64,000 bases of DNA from an uncultured Collinsella sp. (GTDB taxonomy: Bacteria > Actinomycetota > Coriobacteriia > Coriobacteriales > Coriobacteriaceae). The position numbers were made by a program, and so were the translations under genes. Of the stretch, positions 56,302-64,000 are shown piece by piece. Every line of letters starts with the position of its first letter. The first letter of the stretch is position 1. The notes beneath the pieces were generated by a model. It ran no database searches. It was given only the letters and a program-made list of their open reading frames with translations, and was not told where the DNA came from. The stretch spans positions 1-64,000 of the forward strand of contig URWW01000001.1 in assembly GCA_900551665.1 (NCBI GenBank), given 5' to 3'.

Positions 56302-57582
56302 CTATTCCCAGGTCCACTGCCCGTTCACGAAGATCGGGACTTCCTCGCCATCCACGGTGACACCGGTGATGTCCAAGTCGTCCGCACCAATCATGAAATC
56401 CACGTGCGCGGCGCTCTTGTTCAGACCCCGGCGACGAAGCTCCTCGGCGGTGAGCTCGCAACCCCCTTCGTAGCACTCGGGAAAAGCCGAGCCCAACGCC
56501 AAGTGGCAACTCGCGTTCTCGTCGTACAACGTGTCGTAAAACAAGATACCCGACTCGCGAATCGGCGTGTTCTTCGAGATCAGCGCGACCTCGCCCAAGC
56601 GGCGGGCGCCCTCATCGGTATCCAGAATGCTCGCAAGCGCATCGCGGCCGACTTCGGCATCGAACTCCACGACGCGGCCGCACTCGAAGCGCATCCAGAA
56701 ACGGTCGATCTTGTTACCGTGACGCACGAGCGGAAGGGCAGAATACACCACGCCGTCGACGCGGTCGCAGTCCGGAGAGGTGAAGACCTCTTCCGTGGGG
56801 ATGTTCGGCGAGAACTCCCACCCGTCCGGGGTCACGCTCGAGCCGCCCTCCCACACATGGCGATCGGTCATGCCGACCCACAGGTCGGTGCCGTTCGAGG
56901 AAGTGTAGTGCAGGCGGTCGAAATGCCGGTCGTTCAGCAGGCGCAGGTTCTTCTCAAACGTGGCGTCGTGCAGTTCCCACGCAGCTTCGGGGTCGTCGCC
57001 GTCGGCGCGGGCGACGGACAGGATCGCGCACCACAGACGATACACCGCAACCTCGTCCTCGACACCTGGATACACGCGACGCGCCCACGCCGCCACGGGC
57101 GCACCGGCGATGCACCACTGGTTGATGTTGAAATCCATACCACGGCGATAGGCGGCGCACTGCGTGTTGCGTGCCTTGGCGGCGGCTGCGGGCTTTGCCG
57201 GATCGATGCCCTTGAGGGCCTCCGGGTCGGCCCCCTCGACGAAGATGAAGCAGGCGCCCGCCTCGGCGAGCGAGTCCAACTGCTCGCGCTGCCAGGAGGG
57301 AACCGTCTCAAACCACGATGCCTCGACGTTCTCGTACGTCAGGCGGGTGACCGCATCGTCGCTCCAGATCACGGTCACGTGGCCGGCGCCGGCGGCGTAG
57401 GCGCGCGCGACCAGAATGCGGACGAACGGGGCGACCTCGACGGGCGCCTGCACGACGACTTCCTGACCGGGCTTGACGTTGACGCCCTTGCGTACGATGA
57501 GGTCGGCGTAGCGCTCAAGCTTGGGCTGGAACTTGACCATACCCGCCAGCGCATCTTCGACGGTGAGTTCCGCTTTGAACAT
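56302..57582 (-). CDS. aminopeptidase of family M29 (PepS/AmpS-like)
   Basis: Cytoplasmic metallo-aminopeptidase with broad or acidic/aromatic preference in the family. 426 aa. Metal ligands: Glu pair region NIPTEEVFTSPD, the Glu-bearing FECGRVVEFDAEVG, His in ENASCHLALGSAFP, His/Asp in KSAAHVDFMIGADDLDI. ATG 57582 immediately follows the stop of the small membrane ORF. Intracellular peptide turnover, as with pepT. Confidence 0.94.
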   Translation of the reverse strand: MFKAELTVEDALAGMVKFQPKLERYADLIVRKGVNVKPGQEVVVQAPVEVAPFVRILVARAYAAGAGHVTVIWSDDAVTRLTYENVEASWFETVPSWQREQLDSLAEAGACFIFVEGADPEALKGIDPAKPAAAAKARNTQCAAYRRGMDFNINQWCIAGAPVAAWARRVYPGVEDEVAVYRLWCAILSVARADGDDPEAAWELHDATFEKNLRLLNDRHFDRLHYTSSNGTDLWVGMTDRHVWEGGSSVTPDGWEFSPNIPTEEVFTSPDCDRVDGVVYSALPLVRHGNKIDRFWMRFECGRVVEFDAEVGRDALASILDTDEGARRLGEVALISKNTPIRESGILFYDTLYDENASCHLALGSAFPECYEGGCELTAEELRRRGLNKSAAHVDFMIGADDLDITGVTVDGEEVPIFVNGQWTWE

Positions 57583-57585
57583 ATG

Positions 57586-58165
57586 CTACTTGCCCTGCTT
57601 CTTGTCCTTGGGGGCGATGGAGCGCTCGATGACGGCGTCGAGCTTGGCCTCGGACATGCCGGCGGCAGCCTCGCGACAGGCGTTGCGAATGGGGCGGATC
57701 TTCACGAAATCGAAGATGAAGGCGATGATGATGGCCGCGTACGCCACGACGAGCAGCGCGATCTGCGCGGTCTGGCCGCTGCCGGAGGCCATGCCCTCCT
57801 CGCCCATGACGGCGAGCAGGACCCACATGCCCACCAGAGCGGCGATGCCGATGGCGAGCAGGACCCACCAGACACGGCGAAGGCGCGGGTAGCTCTCGTC
57901 CTCCTTCATGAGCTGGCTGGCGGCGGTGTACACGCGGTCCTCGGCTCGGCGCAGCTCCGCCTTGCGGGCCTTCTTCTCCTCCTTGCTCCTCGCCGCGCTC
58001 GGCGGCGGCACGCTTGGCCTTCGCCGAGGACGGGACAACGCGGACCGAGCCGCCCGCGGGACGGGCGGGCTTGGCGGAAGAGGTCGACTTGCGGGCCATG
58101 CCGGAACCGGACATGCCCTGCAATTTATCCTGGCTACGCTTGTTCTGGGCGCTTCGGGTGCTCAC
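57586..58165 (-). pseudogene. small membrane protein gene with apparent frameshift
   Basis: From GTG 58165 (AAGGAG upstream) the frame reads MSTRSAQNKRSQDK... with a Ser/Lys/Ala-rich start, then enters nonsense near 57990-58000. A second frame carries on with SKEEKKARKAELRRAEDR, two membrane helices (VWWVLLAIGIAALVGMWVLL; IALLVVAYAAIIIAFIF) and a charged C terminus ending at 57586. One extra G in the GCGCGGCGAGG tract would explain the break, so it is either a real frameshift or a sequencing error. Function unknown; the neighbours do not suggest one. Confidence 0.7.
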
Positions 58166-58261
58166 TTGCTCGTTCTCCTTCTAAACGTCTCGGGATCGAT
58201 GCGGCGCGCACGACGCCCTCGGCCGAATCCGGCCGGTCGACACCCCTCCGAGGTTTTGCAG

Positions 58262-59770
58262 CTAATGCTTCATTGTAGTTGAACCGGCCTCGGGTTCCAG
58301 TTCACGAGGCAGATGAATCGTGAAAGTCGTGCCCTTTTCAAGCTCGGACTCGACGGCGATGAAGCCGTGATGGCGCTCGACGATCGATTTGGTCACCGCC
58401 AGGCCCACGCCCAGGCCGCCGGCCTCGCGGGCTCGGCTCGCATCCGCGCGCCAGAAACGGCCGAAGATGCGGGCGAGGTCGTCTTTGGCGATGCCGATGC
58501 CCGTATCGGACACCGTGACCATCACGTGCTTGCGGTCGCCGTGGACCGAAACGACGACCCATCCGTCCTCGGGCGTGTAGCGCATCGCGTTGCTCATGAG
58601 GTTGATGACGCACTGGGTGATCATGTCCGCGTCGCAGGTGATCACCGCAGAGCGGCCCTGCATCTCATCGGCGAACCTCAGGTGGAGGCCCTTGTTGTGG
58701 AAGAGCTGGTGCTGGTTGTTCACGATGGTGCGGGTGAGCTGGACAATATCGACCTGGTCCAGGCGCAGAGGCGCGGCATGATTCTCCTGACGGCTCAAGT
58801 CGAGCGTCTGCTGCACCAGGCGGGCCAAGCGGCGCGTCTCGGAAGCCACGGTCTCCAGATGCTCGGCATCGGTGGGATACACCCCGTCCTGCATGGCCTC
58901 GACGGTCGCCTGCATGGCCATGAGCGGAGTGCGGAGCTCGTGCGCGACGTCCGAGGTGAGCCGGCGTTCGCGCTTGAGATCGCGCTCGAGGTTCGCCGCC
59001 ATCTCATCGAAGGTCTCTCCGAGCTGGTCGATCTCGTCGTCGCCGCGCATGTTGGTGCGGGCGGAGAGGTCGCCCTCGCGAATGCGGCGGGCGGTGTCGG
59101 TGATGGTCCCCACGGGCTTGGTGAACATACGGGAGACCAGGAAGCCCACGATCACCGAGATGGAGATGGCGATGAAGGCCGCAAGGCCCATCGCGTTGAA
59201 GGTGCGCTCGCGAAACGCCGTGTCCGCCTTGGTGAGCAGCGCGTCGCTGCCGAGCACCCATAGGCGCGCATCGCCGATGCGCAGGCCGTCGGCCGTGATG
59301 ATGGGCACAGTCACGGCCGACTCCGGGTCCGTGGGCGCCTTGGAGACCGGGCTGTGCTCCTTGGCGTGGCGCGCCGGGAGTGTGTCGTCGTACAGGATCT
59401 TGCCGGTGTCGTCCGTCACCTGCAGGCCGATATCGTCGGAAAGGGCCCCGGACTCCGCGATGGCCGCCAGGGATTCGCGATTCCAGCCGCCCTCCACCGT
59501 ATAGACCTCGGCGATCTTGGCCGCGGTCACATGGGCGATCTCCTCGACGTTGGCGCGGGTGTAATCCGAGAAGGCGCCGCCCCAGACCACCATGACCACG
59601 GAGGCCAGGATCATGACCGTGACCAGCGAAGTCAGGGCGAACGAGAGCGCCATCCTGCCGCCGTAGCTGATGCCGGCGCGCGGGGTGGCGTGCGGGGTGT
59701 TCCAGCTCGCACGACTCGAGGACGCCTCACCCTCGTACCCGTGTTTTTGCCCGATGACCAGTCGCGCCAT
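58262..59770 (-). CDS. sensor histidine kinase (HAMP, HisKA, HATPase_c)
   Basis: 502 aa membrane kinase. Membrane helices at about 45-70 and 195-215 enclose an external sensor domain of about 120 residues with AKIAEVYTVEGGWNRESLAAIA. Then HAMP (VGTITDTARRIREGDLSARTN), HisKA with the phosphorylated His in VAHELRTPLMAM, and ATP-binding NLMSNAMRYTPEDG, DTGIGIAKDDL, GLGVGLAVTKSIV. ATG 59770 has GAGGAGG upstream; the longer frame enters the REP element. Partner of the regulator at 59919. Signal unknown. Confidence 0.94.
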   Translation of the reverse strand: MARLVIGQKHGYEGEASSSRASWNTPHATPRAGISYGGRMALSFALTSLVTVMILASVVMVVWGGAFSDYTRANVEEIAHVTAAKIAEVYTVEGGWNRESLAAIAESGALSDDIGLQVTDDTGKILYDDTLPARHAKEHSPVSKAPTDPESAVTVPIITADGLRIGDARLWVLGSDALLTKADTAFRERTFNAMGLAAFIAISISVIVGFLVSRMFTKPVGTITDTARRIREGDLSARTNMRGDDEIDQLGETFDEMAANLERDLKRERRLTSDVAHELRTPLMAMQATVEAMQDGVYPTDAEHLETVASETRRLARLVQQTLDLSRQENHAAPLRLDQVDIVQLTRTIVNNQHQLFHNKGLHLRFADEMQGRSAVITCDADMITQCVINLMSNAMRYTPEDGWVVVSVHGDRKHVMVTVSDTGIGIAKDDLARIFGRFWRADASRAREAGGLGVGLAVTKSIVERHHGFIAVESELEKGTTFTIHLPRELEPEAGSTTMKH

Positions 59771-59789
59771 CTCATCCTCCTCATGGTTG

Positions 59790-59862
59790 GGTCTCAAATG
59801 GGGACAGGTACAAATTGCGACACTCGGGGCGTCTCAATTTGTACCTGTCCCCATTTGAGACC
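59790..59862. repeat. REP-like palindrome pair (locus E, inside the two-component locus)
   Basis: Perfect 28-bp inverted repeat GGTCTCAAATGGGGACAGG... (59790-59817) and complement (59835-59862), loop of 17. The right half is itself palindromic (GTCTCAAT../..TTTGAGAC). Lies 20 nt upstream of the kinase start. Confidence 0.93.
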
Positions 59863-59874
59863 GCCCGCTAAACG

Positions 59875-59906
59875 AAAAACGGGCGCCACGATGATCGCGG
59901 CGCCCG
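59875..59906 (-). terminator. terminator of the response regulator gene
   Basis: CGGGCGCC/GGCGCCCG stem (59880-59887, 59899-59906), followed on the minus strand by TTTTT. It lies between regulator and kinase genes. Confidence 0.88.
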
Positions 59907-59918
59907 TCTGCAGACGTG

Positions 59919-60638
59919 TTACTTGTCGGCCTTGTCCGACTGCGCGGGAGCCTCGAAGCGGTAACCCACGCCGTGGACGGTGTAGAGCCATTTGGGCTTC
60001 TTGGGGTCGTCGCCCAGCTTGGCACGCAGGTTCTTGACGTGCGAGTCGATCGTGCGCTCATAGCCCTCGAAGTCGTAGCCGAGGACCTTCTCCACCAGCT
60101 CCATGCGGTTGTACACGCGACCCGGATGACGGGCGAGCGTGGTAAGGAGCTTGAACTCGGAAGCGGTGAGGTCGACCTCTTTGCCCTCGACCAGGATCTT
60201 ATGACCGGAGATGTCGATCACCAGATCGCCGAAGTCCAGAACCTCGACCTGGGGCTCATCGGCCTGGTGGGCGCGACGGAACAGCGCGCGCACGCGGGCG
60301 ACCAGCTCGCGCGGGGAGAACGGCTTGATGAGGTAATCGTCGGCACCGAGCTCGAGACCGATGATGCGGTCCTCGACCTCGCCCTTGGCGGTGAGCATGA
60401 TGATCGGCACATCCGAGGTATCGCGAATGGCGCGGCAAACGCGCTCGCCAGAGAGCTTGGGGAGCATGAGGTCGAGAACGATCAGGTCGAACTGATGCTT
60501 CTCGAACTCCTCGACGGCAGACTGGCCGTCGCCAACGCCCACGACCCAATAGCCCTCGCGCTCCAAATATGCGGCGACCGCATCGCGGATGGCCTTCTCG
60601 TCTTCAACCAACAAAATCTTACGTGCATCTGAAGCCAT
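59919..60638 (-). CDS. OmpR/PhoB-family response regulator
   Basis: 239 aa. Receiver domain KILLVEDEKAIRDAV with phosphoacceptor Asp in IVLDLMLPKLSG, Thr/Lys switch residues in LTAKGEVEDRIIGL; C-terminal winged helix (ELVEKVLGYDFEGYERTIDSHVKNLRAKL). ATG 60638 after GAGGAGG. Kinase gene follows in the same direction behind a terminator and a REP element. A few residues of Ala/Ser/Lys follow the winged helix. Confidence 0.96.
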   Translation of the reverse strand: MASDARKILLVEDEKAIRDAVAAYLEREGYWVVGVGDGQSAVEEFEKHQFDLIVLDLMLPKLSGERVCRAIRDTSDVPIIMLTAKGEVEDRIIGLELGADDYLIKPFSPRELVARVRALFRRAHQADEPQVEVLDFGDLVIDISGHKILVEGKEVDLTASEFKLLTTLARHPGRVYNRMELVEKVLGYDFEGYERTIDSHVKNLRAKLGDDPKKPKWLYTVHGVGYRFEAPAQSDKADK

Positions 60639-60764
60639 GGGCGGCCTCCTCGTCTCGTGATCAAGCATCGCTTCATTTTAACTCATGACAGCGACGCATT
60701 TCTTCAACCAGTATGCCCAATCTGCTGAACGCTCAATCAGTTGGGCCTTCCGGCGCACATGTCA

Positions 60765-62015
60765 TCACGCGAGAGGGAACACCCTGAGCTGGACCGCAGC
60801 CGGCAGACCATCCTCGCCGCGCACCGTGGCATAGGTCACGAAGCGATCGGTCTCGCCCTCGCTCGCGGGATAGTCGCCGTAGTCGATCGCCTTGTCGGGG
60901 GCAGTCAGCACGGCGTACGTCCGCGCATCGGTGTCCACCACGAAGTGGGAGGAGCGGGCCTTGATGAGATAGCGGCTCCCCTTTCCCGCCACGCCCGCAA
61001 GCGGTTCGCGGCTCAAATAGACGAAAGGCCCTCCCTCGCGGCCGATGAAGGTCCCCATATTGCCCAGGCTTCCACCGTAGCCGTAGTTGGCCTCGACGGA
61101 GAAGGCGAAGACGCCGTTCATGTAGACGGCCTCAAACGGGCTGACGTTCTGGGGCATGACGAGCTGGTCGACCGCCTTGCCATTCGAGAGGTCGATTGCG
61201 GTCAGGCCGTAGAACGTTCCATCCTCGGTGTTCACGCGCGGGGTGACGGTGAGGTACCCGCCGCTCACACGGGGCCATGTGGCGAAGCGGCCCGGGCTCT
61301 CGTACAGGTCCTTGGCCTTTGCGTCGCCGAACGCCCAAACGTGGCAATGCGAGAACTCGGCGCGTTTCGAACCGCTCGCCAAAGGCATCTTCTGCCAAAT
61401 CACGCGACCTTCCGCCACGGCGAAGCGCGCGGGCTCCCAATCGGCGTCTCCGCGATCGAGCTCGACCGCGTCGCCGGAGAGCGCACCGTTCGTCAGCTCC
61501 TGGGCGAGCAGCGCCCAGTCACCCGTCGCGTAGTTCATCTCGATCCAGGCGTACACCGTCTCGCCGCAGCGCACGTCGTGGAAACCGTACGCAGCACCTT
61601 TCGTGGGCTCGGAGATCAGCGTGGTGCGCGCACCCGAGGCCAGGGAGATGATGCCGAGGGTGTTGATCGACCGGGCGCTCGAGGGCGCCTCGAGCAAGGC
61701 CGCCCATGCGCCCTCAGAGTGGAACGGGACCGTTCCGAGCGGGATGTCCCAGGCGAACTGCGCCGCGAGGGCGTTGTCCACGTTCTTGTATTCCTCGACC
61801 ACGTCCGTGATCTTGGAATCATCCGTGATGACCTGCGGCTCGCCGGAGACCTTGTCGGAGCCCCCATCGGATCCGCAGCCCACAAGCGAGACCGCGCCGA
61901 GCGCCGCGGTGGCCGCTGCGGCGCCCTTGAAGAGGGAACGGCGGGAGAAACCCGCTCCGGACCTCCCCTCGGCGGCGGACGTCCCGTCGACTTTCACGCG
62001 ATGCCTCATGACCAT
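60765..62015 (-). CDS. Tat-exported lipoprotein of unknown function
   Basis: 416 aa. Twin-arginine signal with FSRRSLFKGAAAATAALGAV and lipobox LVGC, so exported folded and lipid-anchored (inference). The mature part, about 350 residues, has beta-rich repeats (WEPARFAVAEGRVIWQK, YLTVTPRVNTEDG, FVTYATVRGEDG) reminiscent of a beta-propeller, but no cofactor or catalytic motif is recognisable. Six nt before the TSCPD gene on the same strand, about 100 nt after the regulator in its direction of reading; might be a target of the two-component system. Confidence 0.75.
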   Translation of the reverse strand: MVMRHRVKVDGTSAAEGRSGAGFSRRSLFKGAAAATAALGAVSLVGCGSDGGSDKVSGEPQVITDDSKITDVVEEYKNVDNALAAQFAWDIPLGTVPFHSEGAWAALLEAPSSARSINTLGIISLASGARTTLISEPTKGAAYGFHDVRCGETVYAWIEMNYATGDWALLAQELTNGALSGDAVELDRGDADWEPARFAVAEGRVIWQKMPLASGSKRAEFSHCHVWAFGDAKAKDLYESPGRFATWPRVSGGYLTVTPRVNTEDGTFYGLTAIDLSNGKAVDQLVMPQNVSPFEAVYMNGVFAFSVEANYGYGGSLGNMGTFIGREGGPFVYLSREPLAGVAGKGSRYLIKARSSHFVVDTDARTYAVLTAPDKAIDYGDYPASEGETDRFVTYATVRGEDGLPAAVQLRVFPLA

Positions 62016-62020
62016 TCCGG

Positions 62021-62287
62021 CTACTCGGCGATCTGGGACTGAGCCTCGCGCAGGGCGCGGGTCATCTGATCAGCGCAGGAGGTCTTGCGCGGACCGCAGG
62101 TGTTGCCCTCGAGCATCTCCACGATGCGGTCAACCGGCTGACCGGCCACGAGCTTGCCGATGGCCTTGAGATTGCCGTTGCAGCCGCCCTCAAACGAGAC
62201 GTTCTCAATGATCTTGCCGTCCTCGGACAGTTCCACGTGGATCATGCGGGCGCAAACGCCGCGCGGCTTGAAATCGAGCTTGGTCAT
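62021..62287 (-). CDS. TSCPD-domain protein (TIGR03905-type)
   Basis: 88 aa. TIGR03905 pattern: FKPRGVCARMI, FEGGCNGNLKAIGKLVAG and GNTCGPRKTSCADQMTRAL, with the TSCPD-type TSCAD tetrad near the C terminus. The domain is otherwise found at the C terminus of B12-dependent ribonucleotide reductases; the free-standing form has no known role. Three Cys could bind a metal. Start ATG 62287 has GAGGGG 7 nt upstream. Confidence 0.85.
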   Translation of the reverse strand: MTKLDFKPRGVCARMIHVELSEDGKIIENVSFEGGCNGNLKAIGKLVAGQPVDRIVEMLEGNTCGPRKTSCADQMTRALREAQSQIAE

Positions 62288-62404
62288 GATCATGCCCCTC
62301 ACTATCGGTCTTTCTGCTGGAAAAGTATGCCACACCCTTATGTGCAGTTTGGGGATGCACCTCCCCTGGCCCGTCTTGCGACAAATACCTATGCCCGCTG
62401 CGAA

Positions 62405-62461
62405 ATTGTCTATGGATGCCCGCCTTTTGCGCGAATCAAACGGCAGACATCCATAGGCAAT
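62405..62461. repeat. CATAGGCAA palindrome family, copy 2
   Basis: ATTGTCTATGGATG (62405-62418) and CATCCATAGGCAAT (62448-62461), 13 of 14 paired, around TTTTGCGCGAATCAAACGG, similar to the centre of copy 1 at 46479-46556. Confidence 0.75.
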
Positions 62462-62536
62462 CCCCATGTGGCACCGCAATCGCCGTGCAACGCGAGCAAC
62501 CTCGCCCGGGGCTCACGTCCCGCAATTCACGCACAG

Positions 62537-62570
62537 AAAAAGGGCGAGCCCGAAGGCCCGCCCTTTCTTG
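62537..62570 (-). terminator. terminator of the AOR-cytochrome operon
   Basis: AAAGGGCG/CGCCCTTT stem (62539-62546, 62559-62566) with T tail on the minus strand. 25 nt past the cytochrome stop. Confidence 0.88.
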
Positions 62571-62594
62571 GTGCTCTATCGCAGCCTGCCGAAA

Positions 62595-63269
62595 TTACTC
62601 GGCGGCCTCGAACAGGAACGGCGTGGTCCAACCGTCCGGCACGGCGCCCTCGGAGCCGTCGCCAAGCTCCTGCTTGGTCCAACCCTCGGGGATGCCGCCC
62701 TCGCCTTCCCAGGCACCGACCTGGTGGCAGCCGGCGCAGGTGAAGACGCTCTGGTCATGCATGCGGTGGCAGGAATTGCACTGCTGCACGCCGTGGAAGT
62801 CGCTGTGCGGGTCGAAGGCGAGGTCCTTGGTGGAGGACTCGCTCGCACCGGGCATGATGCCGGCGCCCGCGTGGCAACCGCTCTGCAGGCAGAACTCGTT
62901 GGTGTAGGTCACCTTGGCGAGCGGGGTCTCGTGGTTGCCCGTGAGCTGGGACTGAGCCATGCGCACGGAGGTGCCGAGCGTGTTCTCGTGGCAGTCCAGG
63001 CACTTGCCGTTCACGACGCCCTTGTGGGCGAACGCCAGGGAATCAGTCTGATTCTCGAACGTGTCGTAGTACTTGCCCATGGTGCTGTGGCACAGGGCGT
63101 CGCAGTAGCCGGGGGTGGCGCGCCAAGCCCAGCCGGCGACACCGAGAACCGTCACGGCCACGACGGCGGCGATCACGATGGGAAGGCGCTTGCCCTTCCA
63201 GTCGCGCTTCTTCTTGGGAGTCTCGGACGCGGTCTCGGCCACGTTCGTCTCCTTGGTCTCATCAGCCAT
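62595..63269 (-). CDS. membrane-anchored pentahaem cytochrome c (NapC/NrfH-like)
   Basis: 224 aa. Charged cytoplasmic N terminus, one membrane anchor (LPIVIAAVVAVTVLGVAGWAW), then five haem sites: CDALCH (56-61, CX3CH, followed by S-T-M), CLDCH (90-94), CLQSGCH (127-133, CX4CH), CNSCH (164-168), CAGCH (178-182). Position of the first haem, followed by Met, matches NrfH/NapC quinol-oxidising subunits. A C-terminal tail of about 40 residues has a duplicated GxxPxGWT motif. Downstream of the AOR gene (24 nt). Haem attachment would need the ccm products at 26.8-32.6 kb. Confidence 0.9.
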   Translation of the reverse strand: MADETKETNVAETASETPKKKRDWKGKRLPIVIAAVVAVTVLGVAGWAWRATPGYCDALCHSTMGKYYDTFENQTDSLAFAHKGVVNGKCLDCHENTLGTSVRMAQSQLTGNHETPLAKVTYTNEFCLQSGCHAGAGIMPGASESSTKDLAFDPHSDFHGVQQCNSCHRMHDQSVFTCAGCHQVGAWEGEGGIPEGWTKQELGDGSEGAVPDGWTTPFLFEAAE

Positions 63270-63293
63270 AGTTGCTCCTCTACCTCAAGCGAC

Positions 63294-64000
63294 TTAAGCG
63301 GACAGCGCCGGGTTGTCGCCGCAGTACTTCTCGAGAATGTGATCGTAGGTGCGGGTGCGCTTGTCAAAGGCAGCGCCGCCCTCGGTGAGCAGGCCGCGGG
63401 ACTCGAGGTCCTCGGCGACGTCGTCCATACCGAGGTCCTTCAGGCACTCCTTGGTCGGGCAGCCGAGCTTCTCGTCCCAACCGAAGCGCTTGTAGAGCAT
63501 GGTAAGGGCCTTCTTCCAGTCCTTACGCTCCATCTTGTCGGTGCCGGGGGTGAAGGGCTCGATCTCGGGATCCTTCTCGAAGACCCACTCGGTGATGACG
63601 TCGTGGACGCCGCGCAGGTCGTTGCAACCCACGTTGCCGTCCTTGTCCTTCATGCCGCGGACCGTGTTGGCGCGCTGGAGGGTCATGATGCGCTCGCCGG
63701 CCTTGTACAGGTCGTCGATGGTGACCTTCTGGCCGGTGACAGCGGTGTAGAACTGGGCCTCAAGGTCCAGGTCGCCGCGGTAGTTGCGCTCCTTGGCAGG
63801 GGCCATGGCCATCGGCCACACCCAGTTGCACAGGACCAGGGAGTCATGCAGGACGTCGGTCACGATGCTCCACCAGGCGAACTCGGCCTTGGCCTCATTC
63901 ATCTCGGTGTAATCCTTGACCGGGTCGATGGCGCCCTTGCCCCACATCTCGGTGGCCATCTCTTCCTTGAGCTCATACGGCAGGCCGCAGCCGTGGAAGT
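63294..64000 (-). CDS. aldehyde ferredoxin oxidoreductase family protein, 3' part only
   Basis: Partial; runs off the right edge, in frame through FHGCGLPYELKEEM. C-terminal domain of tungsten-bispterin AOR: DSLVLCNWVWPM holds the Cys that ligates the [4Fe-4S] cluster, and LEAQFYTAVTG, RIMTLQRANTVRG match the family. The N-terminal W/pterin domain is outside. Family members oxidise aldehydes, or reduce acids, with ferredoxin; here the partner may be the adjacent cytochrome (inference). Which AOR subfamily is open. Confidence 0.88.
   Translation of the reverse strand, partial: FHGCGLPYELKEEMATEMWGKGAIDPVKDYTEMNEAKAEFAWWSIVTDVLHDSLVLCNWVWPMAMAPAKERNYRGDLDLEAQFYTAVTGQKVTIDDLYKAGERIMTLQRANTVRGMKDKDGNVGCNDLRGVHDVITEWVFEKDPEIEPFTPGTDKMERKDWKKALTMLYKRFGWDEKLGCPTKECLKDLGMDDVAEDLESRGLLTEGGAAFDKRTRTYDHILEKYCGDNPALSA

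Overview
The window is high-GC, gene-dense chromosomal DNA. Gene content and order (prfA-prmC-tsaC-glpK-rpiB-upp-atp operon-murA-LCP; glmU-prs-pth; carAB), the class B sortase, and the short-spaced GAAAGG ribosome binding sites point to an anaerobic Actinomycetota of the class Coriobacteriia. A Collinsella/Olsenella/Eggerthella-like relative is my inference; the genus is not settled by the sequence. No phage, insertion sequence, transposase, CRISPR array or rRNA was seen. One tRNA (Lys, TTT) is present.

Layout. 0-19.7 kb (almost all minus strand): a phosphohexomutase with an unusual sugar loop, a DtxR/MntR-type regulator, peptidase T, an LCP cell-wall ligase, murA, the complete F1Fo ATP synthase operon (promoter near 13.35 kb, terminator at 6.26 kb), upp, rpiB, glpK, tsaC, a PatB-type C-S lyase and prmC. 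20-21.2 kb: prfA (RF1) behind a tiny UAG-terminated leader ORF. 21.2-26.6 kb: an aldose epimerase, then a plus-strand marR and heterodimeric ABC exporter operon. 26.8-32.6 kb: a cytochrome c maturation operon ccmEFABCD with a CxxxY-type, duplicated CcmE and no ccmG/H. 32.7-43.8 kb: coaX, a folP-folK fusion, a sirtuin, xth, an ECF transporter operon (T, fused A, S), prs, glmU, pth. 44-46.3 kb: an NfnAB-like electron-bifurcating pair. 46.7-50.4 kb: a CmpB-domain membrane protein, a MoaE-like protein, sortase B and purE, interspersed with palindromic repeats. 50.6-55.4 kb: carB and carA. 55.7-64 kb: tRNA-Lys, an M29 aminopeptidase, a frameshifted membrane protein, a two-component system, a Tat lipoprotein, a TSCPD-domain protein, a membrane-anchored pentahaem cytochrome and the 3' part of an aldehyde ferredoxin oxidoreductase.

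How the parts fit. The picture is of a low-redox anaerobe with tungsten/ferredoxin chemistry (AOR), ferredoxin-linked NADPH balancing (NfnAB), a proton-type ATP synthase and extracytoplasmic multihaem cytochromes. The Ccm operon would supply covalent haem attachment for the cytochrome at 62.6 kb, which carries CX3CH and CX4CH sites besides CX2CH.

Most noteworthy non-genic signals: a four-unit array of approximately 45-nt hairpins (48.12-48.39 kb); five loci of a REP-like palindrome family with a GGGACAG core (41.5, 43.8, 46.4, 48.9, 59.8 kb); a second dispersed palindrome ending in CATAGGCAA (46.5 and 62.4 kb); a nested inverted-repeat terminator (26.64-26.77 kb); and the RF1 leader ORF. Several housekeeping enzymes (PrmC, DHPS, CarA) carry Ala/Glu/Pro-rich internal insertions.
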